64,000 nt of DNA from Diploscapter coronatus. Taxonomy: Eukaryota > Nematoda > Chromadorea > Rhabditida > Rhabditidae. Position 1 is the stretch's first letter. The number at the start of each line of letters is the position of its first letter. Below, piece after piece: positions 51,952-62,645 of the stretch. The position numbers and the translations under genes were made by a program. The stretch lies in contig OZ038422.1 in the NCBI GenBank assembly GCA_964036155.1, forward strand, positions 55,203,201 through 55,267,200, read 5' to 3'. The notes below the pieces were generated by a model. It searched no databases. It saw only the letters and a program-made list of their open reading frames with translations, and was not told where the DNA came from.

Positions 51952-54900
51952 AGGAATATCCTTGATCAACGTGACGCATTCAAAGTAAGTAAGTAAGGAA
52001 ATGCAACGAGAGTATTTTAAACAATGCGACGATTTTTCCGCGCCAAAGTGTAACGATGTATCTTATTCACAATTCTGGGCTATTTGGAGTTTCATATGGT
52101 TTTTCATTTTTTTTACAAAGAATACAGTATCTAGGTTCCCAAACACTACGCATGCAATTTTTTTGCTCATTTAAAATTTGATTTCAACAAAATGTAAAGG
52201 AAATTAGTTTCAGCAAATATTTCATCGGAGAGAAACTATACAAAAAAAATATTCCTCCGAATCCTGTGGCAGACATAACAAGATTCAAATAGAATGCAAA
52301 ATTATTCCGAAATGGTCCTACCCGCACCTGCCCGCGACGAAAATCACTTAGTAGCAGGAATGCACGTAAAATTGGAAAAGGGGGTAATGACGAATGATAT
52401 TCAATGGATTTAAACAGTCGAATGATGTATGCAAATTTAAAAGGAGGAATGCGTGTTCACGCTTTGAGTTTATTTTTTTCATCGACTTTGTAGGTAAAAA
52501 TCCATTCGGGGCAAATCTTTAATAGCCAGAACATCTAAGTTATATCAATAATATTATGTTTACCCACAAAAGAATATCTATGAAAAATGTGCCTACGGGG
52601 CCTATATAATAGCATCATGAATAGAATCGATATTGAATTTAAGATTGACGGAAAATAACAGAAATATTTTTTCTGTAAACTAACTATTCCACCTTTTTAT
52701 TGTCAACAGAAATGAGGAAGATTTTGTTAGACAGCGAGGAAATATGTTGAATTATCCATATTTGAAGATATACGAGTAATTTGTTCCATTATAAGAAAAG
52801 GTTTACAAATATTCAGCAGGATAGTAACTCATTGCTTAATCCTCAAGCTAGTTTTTGATGCAGATCAAAGCTAAAAATAATAGCGAAAAATTCAGGTTAG
52901 AGATTTGCACGTTGCCTGGGCAGAATACGAGGCGACGGAAACCACGCACAGAGAAATAGAGAATGAGTATGAGAATTTTTAACTCCGATAAAACATGAGA
53001 ACGTGAAATTCGATCCGAAGCTGGAACAGAATTGAGAAAAACTAGAGTCTTCTTTTCGGGAATGAAATGGAAGGCAGGCAGCGACTAAAGCTATGTCAAA
53101 AACACTCGGCGACTCTTCTTGCATTCGATAAATTAATAGAAGAAGCAGATTTACAAGGGTAAGCTCCCAAATTGCCACGCAACTCGAAGGCTTATCTCAT
53201 TTAACTCTATTGTTGGCCATTTGAGTTACAGGAAATCTCTTTGTAACTCCTCATAATTCCGCATATTTGACATATGGAATAAACAACATAAAGCGGCAGG
53301 CTGATGTCGCCAGGAAATGGCGCGGAATGGAATGGAAATAAATGCCTACACAGAACGGAATGAGAATAAAGTGCCTGGGGCTGGGTTGAAAGTGAGGCAG
53401 GGCAGAGGCAGCGAGGCTATGACGCTGCTGCACCTCGCTTTTACTCGTGTCTAATCGAGTAGACTTGCCAGGCGAAAAAGGCTGGAAGGAAAGAAGGAGT
53501 GGGAAATGGGGGAATGCAGACAAGAAATGGGAATATGGGAGGGAATCTGGAGGCAGACCGAAACGGAGCTGAGGATAGAGCCAAAACGAAACACAACACG
53601 AGTCCCCACGGCCACGGCTGAGGGAGAGAAATGAGCTACAGACACGCAAAGACATGGTGGGGAGAGGTGAAGGGAGACTGGGTTAATCTGGCAGAAATGC
53701 AGGATTCAAAGAGTTATCATCTTGGGCAGAAATGCCTTCTTCAAAGAATCAGCGTATTGCTATTTTTCTTCGAATTTGAAATTTCTTATTGATGTGTTAA
53801 GTAGTCAGAGAAAAAAAAGATTTATAAAATGTACTAACGTCATCGTGAAGTGATGCCTACTTCGCAGTTTGCAGTCAGATCAGACAGTTAGAAAACGCAG
53901 TGGATGACCTTCAAATGCCTCACTGCCTCGCTCTGGCCTCCCTCCTCATGTTCGATTTTCACCCCAACTCCATATTTCATGCCTCATTTCTGCATTTCTC
54001 GACGAATCAATTCAGTTGTAATTGAATGGTCGTTCGTTAGTGAGGTAACAGGATTATGCGCGCATTTCTGTTGGTAATCAACTAATCAAATTGAAGTTCA
54101 ATGAAAATAGGAAAAATAGGATTGTTCGACGGCAACTTGTGTTGGTCTGTTGTAAATTAGTAGTATTTGGAGTAAAAGAAGTAGTTCTGTGAGACGGGGA
54201 ACAGTGGCAGTAATTTGTAAACTGAAACTGAAACAGAAACAGCCACACAACACTCCTCGCTCATCTTTGAATCTCTAGCCAAAAAGCTCCAAGAAAGCCA
54301 GGAAAGCCAAGAGGCATTCAAAGTATCGAATGACAACGAACTTCGGAAGAGAACAAGAGAAGGACACAGCCATATTTTATCAGTTGACTGAAAAGAGAAC
54401 TTCAAATTCGGGCAGGTTTAAATATGCATAAAATTGTTCAAGATTACGAGAATAACATGCCCGTATGTAGGGTGGTCGAATGATAGTAGGGATGCAAGGG
54501 AAAAATAAAATAAAAGAATTAAATAAAGTGTGAGGAAAGATGGCTGGTAGCTGAAGAGGAGAGGCGGAGAATAATACTAGAGACAAGGGGAGAGGGAAAA
54601 GAGGAGAAAGCAGAGGGAAAAGTGCACGAGGAGAGTTGAGCGAAAGAGAAAAAAGTATGGAGATAGTGAGAGGAATCGATTGGTTAGAGAGAGACTTGTG
54701 AGGGAACGGACGGGAGTCGAGAGGAATGGGGAATGAAGGACTGAGTCGAGCCGCGCCGAGCCGAGCCGAAGCCAATAGAAAAACGGCTGTCTCAAAGCGA
54801 GGGGTGCCACAGCCACAAACACAGCACAAGGGCCCCCATTCCCTTTGCTCGTGGGGCTAGAGTCTTCCTACCTCCCCGCCTTGCTTGAACGCGTTCTTCT

Positions 54901-55329
54901 GCTTATCGACTCGGCACTCGCAAGCAGACACACAGGCCCGCTCCCTCTCAGTCGCAGCCCCAGCCAGACTCCCTCCCTCCTTGATCTTCTGCCCCTCTTT
55001 TGCACGTCGTCAATGCGCATCTCCCTCTTCTGCTAAAGAATATATGCAAGTCTCTAACAAAATCATCAAACAACCAGTTCTAATTGACAATTCAACACTC
55101 AACACTCGCAAATAGCAACAGAACTGCAGAGAGACAGACAACTTCGAGAACGTGAATTGGCGCAGACGAATGTAGCGAATTTCGAGAATGGAGAGGTCGA
55201 AGATGAGGCACAGAGGCAGGGAGGCAGAGGGCAGACTCTCCACAACGACCTCCACACTTACTCGCACAGACACTGCAATCGTTCCTGTCAATCGACAAAG
55301 AAGCAGGCCTGTACAAAATCGTCGCGAGT

Positions 55330-55373
55330 TAAAGCCGAGTTCGAGTTCAATTTTTTCGAACTTCGTACAGCCC
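55330..55373. repeat. R2-like fragment ending in CAGCCCT
   Basis: A TTCGA-rich stretch is terminated by CTTCGTACAGCCCT, like the right end of 19479-19570. The left end is not recognisable. Confidence 0.3.
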
Positions 55374-56870
55374 TGCGGAGAAGATTAAAAAAAAGTGAAT
55401 GAGTGAAGAGACAATGAACTGTTCCGCAACACATTCACCTGTATGAACACTGAACATATTTGAAATTGGAGAGAGAGAGAGAGAGAGAAGAAAGCTGTTT
55501 AAATAGTAATTGCCACATCAGGAACATGGATGCATGTTACAAAGAGTTATGCCAAGTTAAGTTAAAAATTATTGAAAAAGTGGAAATTGCGATAAATATC
55601 GTAGAACTGAAAGTTAACCATGACCTGAGTAGTTTTTAGATGGATCGAAAAACTAGGGCGAACGTTTGCCGAAAAAATATTTTATTAGGGTATTAATTCA
55701 AAGATGGATTTCGAACAAGAGTTTAACTGACTCTTTCGGCTTAAAAGGGATCTGCATCCTTGTTGGACGAAGCTTCGACTTTGCACAACCTCGATTTACA
55801 TGAAGGATCTGGTCTAAGTTCTATCTGGGTCTGAAGTTTACTCAACTCTATCTACTCTCCTATTTTAATTCAAGTCTAATATATTGACGCTGCATGAAAT
55901 TTTTAACTGATAGCCTGTACTTCGTGTTTTCATTTTAGAAGATAAGAAATGCAGAAAAATGTTTCGATGCACTTGCAAAATAGTCGTGAAAACATTTATT
56001 TCGTAATAAAAGTTCAACTTAAAAGTACAAAGATTACAAGATTCATGATCAGTTCAGACTTTTCTCTGAAGTGAGAACTTAGGAAAAAAATAGAAAAAAG
56101 AAAATAAATTATTTTCGAGACAAAATCCTACAATATTCAATATCTGAGGCAAGATAAGAGGCTGGACTTTTTTGAATCCTCTTGAAAATTAAGGGGAAAA
56201 GTGAGGTCACTTTTTGAATTGGTCTAAATTTCAAACTGAAATGGTGTTAAAAGAGAAGAGAAAATAATAAAGTCAACACCTTATGATGTTTTAAAATAAT
56301 GCAACGATTTCAAATTGCGAAGTATATAAGAAAAACACGCGGGGGGTTTGAACAAATCAATGAGCAAATCGTCAATAAATGAGGATACAACGATGTCAGG
56401 TTATTTTCATTTTTAACTCGCTATTTCGAATTTTTATCAATTATTTACAGCATCATTTTATAAGTTGGATAAAATCACGTATAAGACTTTTTCTTAGTCA
56501 CTATGCTTTGATCAGATTTATAGCAGACAAAGATTGAATGATTTCCCTTTCAACGTTATTGCGTTTTCTTGCCAGACTTTATGTCAGAAAAAGAGAACTA
56601 TTTTATGACGAATCAGTGATTTCGATTTTCCCTCTAATAAAAACGCTGAAAGTTCTTCCCTACGTAAACTTGGTCTGCGCTGACGAACTTGTTTTAGGGA
56701 CATAACTAAATGACCTATCATGATTTATCCACGCTAATAATTCCTAACTATTGAAACCATTGATAATAAATTCAAAGTGTCAGTAATAAATATAATTGCA
56801 CAAACTCATCCTAAATCATCTAGTTATTTCTACTTTTCTACATCTACACAATTTTACAACATATTCGTAC

Positions 56871-59800
56871 CTATTTCTTTGAATCAGAGATACCGAATGA
56901 GAATCCGTTATTGTGTTTGAAATATTTCTCGAAGGGAGATCCTTCGATGGAAGGCGTCACCCATTGAGATGCTGAATCCGATATGGTCGCCGAGTCGGGT
57001 GCTTCTGCAATTTTTCAACGTTAATTCGATGCTTATTGAAGAGGGCACGCGGTGAATGAAAAGCTGGTGCAAAATGAGCAAAATGGTCAGAAAGCAAGTA
57101 TATAAACTGTACTAACATTTAAAAGAAAATAATATAGTAGAATAAAAGACTCAGCAGGAATGGGAAGAATATAGCTGTAATTTCTGATTTATTTAAGCAT
57201 CTCCATATGCATATTGTTAATGACCGGCAACTCGAGACAAAGAAAAGTGAAACGCAATTTTGATGCGCAGAAATTAGCACGTTGTTCGCAGTAAACCTTA
57301 CGACAATTCAACGATTTGATGAATGAATGCGGCGACTATTTGTGCATACGCAATGCACACTTTGCATATTCGAATTTTTGCGTTATTTATTTCGTCTCAA
57401 GTTATCGGTCATCTACAATATTTTGGTCCCTTGAAAACTCCATAAAGTTCATAAAAATACACTGAAAAGTTCATAATTTTTCTTCTTCATTGGAACTATT
57501 TCGTCTCCAAGCAATATGAACTTTCCAAGATGCACATATCTGCACTAACTTTTCATTTATTTTGATCCATCAGATTCTGAATCACTCTTCATACCTGTAG
57601 TGTTAATGCTGTTGTTGTCTACAGCAGCTGCGTTGCCCTTCTTTGGTTTCTCCTTCCATTCGCTCTTCTGTTTCTGTTTCTCCTGTTTCTCCTTCAACTC
57701 TTTTTCCTTTATCTGTTGTTGTTGATTTCTTCTTTCTATCGTTTTCTGCCAATTTCTCTTCCAAATTTCCTCTCTCTTCTTCTCCAAAGCAGTCGGAGGG
57801 CGAACTTTGTTGAATTTCTTGATCGTTTTAATTTGCAAGTTCACAGTTTCGAAGATTGTCTCAATGTGATTCTTGTCTTTCACCTGCAATGAGATAATTT
57901 GCATATGCCATAAGCACATGAGTCAGTAAGTTAGATCAGTCTCAAGTTTCGTACGATTATTTGAAAGGCCAATTAGGCATAAATAAAATGCTCAATTTTA
58001 AATGACACGGTGGTATGCAGATATTATTACATTATCATTAAAGATCTTAAAATTGCTTACGATAATCCTCAAGGACCCAGGTATTTCTGATGGAAACCCG
58101 TATCCAATTTTTTCATCCGAATCTAAATTAACTTTGCCTTTATGTTTGCGTAACAGTAAGTGCAGGGTGACCACAAATTATGCAGATACATCTCCCAATT
58201 CAAATTGGGGGAAAACTAATGATTCGGGTGTGTAGCATTATTGGTCAAAGATTTTGGTAAATACCGCTATAGTACAAAGTATAGCGTTATTCACCAAAAT
58301 CTAATACTTTCTTTCTTCATAATAAATTGAAAGATGACCCTCTTTCAGAATTGAATTGAGGGATCAATACGAATTTAATTTTGTAAATATTACGTTATTA
58401 TGGATCTTACACAAACTAAACTCAATGCCTATCCTATCTCATTTTTTCCTATCCGATCTTGTCTAACCCTTACCTTATCCTACCCTACCCCTATCTTGCC
58501 TTATGCCTAATCTTCATCTTTAATAATTCAAAAATGTATGATTATCCCTAAAGTAAAATCCATTACGGAATTTGTGTAACTATTCCCTAAATTAGCAGTT
58601 TTATTCTTTCTTGGTATAATGGTCAATAGATAGATGATTTCTATTGAACATCGTTGAAGGATCTTTCACAAAGTGTCTAATAACGATTAAACTATTGCTA
58701 TTCTTCGAGCCCTTGAAACTTTTGTGAATATCGCTCGCTCCTCTCCCCCCGATTTTCAAGAATCCCGAAACCGAAGTCAAATTAAGCAACGACACCCGAA
58801 ATGATATTTTTCGAAACTGAAAACGAAATTTCGTCCATCCCTAATTCTGAGAAGTTTACTGGAACAGCTTACCAGATTCAAGACTGATGACATATTTGCC
58901 TTCATATAGTCGTCTGAATAATTCAAATAAGATATATCTGGAGACCCAATTCAATTACCCATTATTGACATCTTTGAGAAATGTGGAATTCTGATTGAGT
59001 CCATTCAGTGGACTGCAAATTCCTGCGGTTGTTATCGAACAAACGGAGGCTCCTAAAAGACTAGAACATCCTTCGCACAGATCGGAACCTGGAATTAACC
59101 GATACTTCCACCAGACATGCAGCGAGCGGATGCAAACTAGACCCTTCAACTTCATATCATTGTTAGAGAATACCATCTATGTTAGCAGCATACTGTGCAG
59201 TTGCCATATTTATCTAATTACTTACTAATCAGACTATTTAGCTGTTACACCAGGGGGGTAAACGAAACTTTCCTTTCATTCCGTGAATAAAGATCAAAGA
59301 TAAGTGAAACCTCTTCGTTTAGTTTCGATGTTTTCTTTTATTTTCATGCTTTCATGCATCCCTCTATTATATGATTATGAAATAAATACCTTGGTTAGCG
59401 CCAGCCACAGACAAGAAAGTTCCAATTCTGGAACTCAGAGAGCGGCCCAATCTAACATTCTTATCCACGCATCTACCACCCTTGATGGCCTTCAAATAAA
59501 TTATCTTCAATTATGATTCGAGGTACAAACAACCTTTCTTGTGAGCGGACTTCCAAGCGAGAAGGCAACGATGTCGACAGGCTGTTTGCTGTATGATGAC
59601 ACAGCCATAATTAAACGACGAATCTACGAGAAAGAAACTTATCAAAAAGTTAAAGTTATTACTAATTTACTTGCAAGACGTAGTCACACTTCATTGTTTC
59701 GAACATTGTATCGATGCCTTCGTTTTTCCCTAAAAGCCTATCGTATTTACAAATTAAAACCAACCTATTAAATCTAATTTAATTCTTACCATTTCCATAA

Positions 59801-61336
59801 GAGGTTGCAAACAGCGCCTCATTCTGAAATCCACCATCTCTAGCAAAGACGTTCCTAAATAAGTTTTATTATGAATTCATAACCAATTTTTCTTATAATT
59901 TTTATTGTGATGATATTCTTTGAGTAGAATTAAGACTTTTGGACTGGATTTTTAGCAAGATTAATCTTCAGTTTCTCGAAATTAGATTCTACATGCTTTA
60001 CAGTGAGCGAACCAATTTATATTGGCTTGCAACAGTGATAATTCACAAAAAAAACTCTTACGAAGTATTTGAACTTATAGAGGAAAAATTGTTAACAGGT
60101 TAGTTCGATAATGGCAAGACGATTACGAAGCCAAAAATGATATCCGAGTTTGGTAATCTATTAAAAAAGTTGGTTTAAAGCTATATTTTTTAAAATTTCT
60201 ATTCAAGATATGATCGAATTGCAAAAACTAGTTTACATTAAAACGCAGAAAAAATAACAAATATTTCCTCTTACTCAAATGGACCAGTAAGGATAATTTT
60301 GAACCAATTTTTCGGTAGATTATCGAATTTGGTTGTCATTATTACTTCAGTTTTCTTTATCGCCATCATCGAATTGCCCTGTGTAAAAATTCACGTCAAG
60401 AAATTTGAGTGACATTTCGCAAGGTCTCCTTGTTGGTGTTGAAAATAGCTAATAACCATTGAAAAGAGATTTACTTTTCAGTTAGCAACAATGTAATTTT
60501 ACTGCTAACGATCAGCTTTGATATAGCGTAATATCTCGAACAGACTGATAAAACGTAAGTCAATTTAACAATATGATATATCTCTCTAACAATATCATTT
60601 TGTCTCGCTAACTGTTATGCGGCGTTAAAATTCTGCCAGTCTCGTAAGAACTATTATTAGATGATTTATTTTTCTTGCAGGTTAGATAGTATCAGATATT
60701 CATACCTGTTCCATGCGATCGTTTCAGCTAAAATAAGAATGTCTTGCATTTCGGAGAAATTTGTCCGCTCTTATTCTTCGGCGGCGCCGCGCGGCGTTGC
60801 CGAGGAATAAGAGCGCACAAGAGCAAAATAAAAGAGATTCTCGTTTATTCGCTTTTATTTCACTCTTGTGCCGTTCTTATTCCTTAGGCGGTCCCGCGCG
60901 GCGCCGCCGAAGAATAAAAGCGGATAAATTTCTCCGAGATAAGCTTTTATCTTATTCATTCTTGATATCATCATGTATCAATGCTGACTAGCAAAATTAC
61001 TAATAAAATTTAATACAACGCACCAGTGTCTCCTAAACCATGGATGAAAATAACCGGGCGACTTCTAAACAGGAAAAATAATCATCTCTTGACTAAAAGA
61101 TATTCCAACCGAAAAGCTTTCGGCTTCAATCCTCCTCCGTAACTGGCATGCTGGCCCAAGTCATTTCTCTCGATCCCATCGGCTATTTTCTGGTATTGTT
61201 AAATTCATAAACTCAACTCTAGAAGAGCTCTTACTTGTCCATGTCGTTTCACTAGGAATTTCATGAAATGCGGATGGAACATGGAAAGTGCAACTGGCAG
61301 AAAACCATAGATCAGATAGAGAATGAGAAGGTTCAT
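56871..61336 (-). CDS. Secreted class-2 (LipA/EstB-like) lipase with charged C-terminal tail
   Basis: This is an alpha/beta-hydrolase triglyceride lipase of the Lipase_2 type found in nematodes. Thirteen exons: 61336-61235, 61189-61110, 61064-61024, 60727-60706, 59854-59790, 59729-59671, 59623-59534, 59489-59390, 59088-58959, 58913-58873, 58122-58061, 57883-57595 and 57004-56871, summing to 1215 nt (404 residues), all phases matching. Seen: signal peptide (LLILYLIYGFLPVALS), oxyanion motif RPVIFIHGLGDTGA, ALFATSYGNG, nucleophile elbow VDIVAFSLGSP, CVDKNVRLGRSLSSRI, VAGANQG, FLKDVNN, aspartate region SDEKIGYG and histidine in KDKNHIET. The elbow is A-x-S-x-G rather than G-x-S-x-G. The 22-nt fourth exon is required for frame. 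After the histidine comes an unusual Lys/Gln/Glu-rich tail of about 110 residues ending GISDSKK. A TTTTTCAG acceptor ends 14 nt before the ATG. The intron 60705-59855 holds no supported exon. Confidence 0.9.
57387..57412 (+). repeat. 26-nt exact direct repeat, copy 2
   Basis: Identical to 3321-3346, 54 kb away, same orientation. It lies in the lipase intron between 57595 and 57004. Confidence 0.6.
58428..58513. repeat. Degenerate C-rich CCCTA-like repeat, copy 2
   Basis: Irregular CCTATC/CCCTAC/CCTTAC units, like 8694-8782, lie in a lipase intron (58123-58872). Confidence 0.4.
58812..58842. repeat. R2 terminal fragment, inverted relative to 7680-7785
   Basis: Its reverse complement shares 26 identical bases with 7683-7708 and ends AGGGAT. 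It lies in the same lipase intron as the C-rich repeat. Confidence 0.5.
60751..60937. repeat. Nested GC-rich 187-bp palindrome in a lipase intron
   Basis: The outer 44 bases of each side pair with only two mismatches, and pairing continues inward almost to the centre near 60844. Each half is itself an inverted repeat: the motif around CTTATTCTTCGGCGGCG occurs four times in alternating orientation. The block is much richer in G+C than its surroundings. It lies 23 bp from the 22-nt lipase microexon. Confidence 0.85.
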
Positions 61337-62645
61337 CTGCAGATCAAGGTCTGAAAAACAGATTATGTCTGTTAAGTCGGTAATATACGCACTCGAGGTG
61401 GCGTGACTGTGCAGAGATAGACTAAACTATCTGATGAAACAGACAGAAGAATGCGGATATCGTCGTGATATGAAAGAAGAAAGCTAAGGGGCGGAGCTAG
61501 GCGAGCTAATTTGTAAAGTGAATAGGCTGCAGGGCAAGAATGTGAGCGTGTAAGGAGAAACCATCAAATGGAGCACGTTCAACGAGGAAAGCGAGAAGAA
61601 AGTGAGAAGGAAGAAAAGGGAAAATAGCCGGGAGACGATGGAAAGTAATGACACTGATCGTCCAGAAACTGAAGAACGAAGAAAGTGGAGGAAGAAAGGC
61701 GAAAGCCGATTAGAAGATCGAAAGGGAAAAAGGGGACGATAATATATAGACCAGAAGGCAAAGATTGAGACGGATAAAGGGAATTGAAACGAGGGGGGGG
61801 GAGGAAGAAAGAGATAAGAAAAAAAGGGCAACCGCTATGTGGCATAACGGTGAGTATTAATGATGCTGAGAATGAAAAGGTGTAAGGCTTAATGAGAAGA
61901 AAAAATAAATAAAAATGTGAAGTCTGGGGAAAAATAAATAGAGAAAACAATGGATGAGGATGGAAAACAGCAGGCCGAGGGTCAAACGGTGTCGAATGGA
62001 ATCGAATCGAATAGAATGAAATCGTGTCAGGGGAACACTGCGGATGACCAGCATTTCGGGCATTTACATATCCATTCTCGTTGAACGAGACTGACAATGT
62101 AAATTTCCTATAAATCAGCTAGATAAAAGAAAACACTCAGCCATCTTTTATCTCTTTGGATAGATTTCGAAAATCAATTTCTTCAACTCCTTCTGAAGAT
62201 ATCGAGTAGACAAAATTAAGATATTGAAAATTGGTAAAAAAAAAATTCAGGTAATTGATATTGTTTGAACACAGATTTTCGATCTACTTTAAAGCTAAAA
62301 AGGGAAGTTTTTGAAGTGTCAGCCAAATCGTATACGAATATTTCGGAAACTTTTTTTGTAGTAGACTTTGTTTTATCTTTAGTTTACGAAAAAGAAATTC
62401 ATTTAGGATATTTTGTTCTTAATAAAAAATTGTCGAATATTCATCCATATTGCTCATAAACCACTTTCTATAAAGTTAAGATCGATTCAACCAAGTCGAT
62501 TCTTGGATACTTTCTCTCTAGTTATCTACAAAGTGGCTTATTTTTAACTTTGCAAATCTTAATTCCTACAAAATAAGTATTTTTCTATTATTTTACACTA
62601 GGTTGCAAAAATCAAATCATCAGCAACTATTTCTTCAGTACTATA
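61337..62645. other. Intergenic region between divergent lipase and right-edge genes
   Basis: Plus-strand 61480-61830 is strongly purine-rich, i.e. pyrimidine-rich on the lipase sense strand, directly upstream of its start. No gene seen. The right part (62100-62640) is AT-rich and is the 5' flank of the plus-strand gene. Confidence 0.45.

Larger units (their letters stand above)
49322..56870. other. Gene-poor 7.5-kb intergenic region
   Basis: It lies between the 5' end of the SEFIR receptor gene and the 3' end of the lipase gene, so it holds the receptor's upstream region. Plus-strand purine-rich tracts lie at 49600-49690 and 53400-54760; long minus-strand frames there (53251-53655, 54380-54829) are composition artefacts. 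GA arrays occur near 49926 and 55470. An 18-bp inverted pair lies at 51334-51951 and an R2-like fragment at 55330-55373. I found no exon chain or RNA gene. Confidence 0.5.

Noticed and set aside
53251..54829. Long minus-strand frames at 53251-53655 and 54380-54829
   Set aside because: Composition artefacts of purine-rich tracts; Ser/Pro/Phe/Leu-rich, no motif, no splice-compatible neighbours.
60285..60385. Possible lipase exon between 60706 and 59854 (bounded by ACAG and followed by TAAG)
   Set aside because: It does not keep the frame from the 22-nt exon, has no proper donor, and the protein reads correctly when it is skipped.
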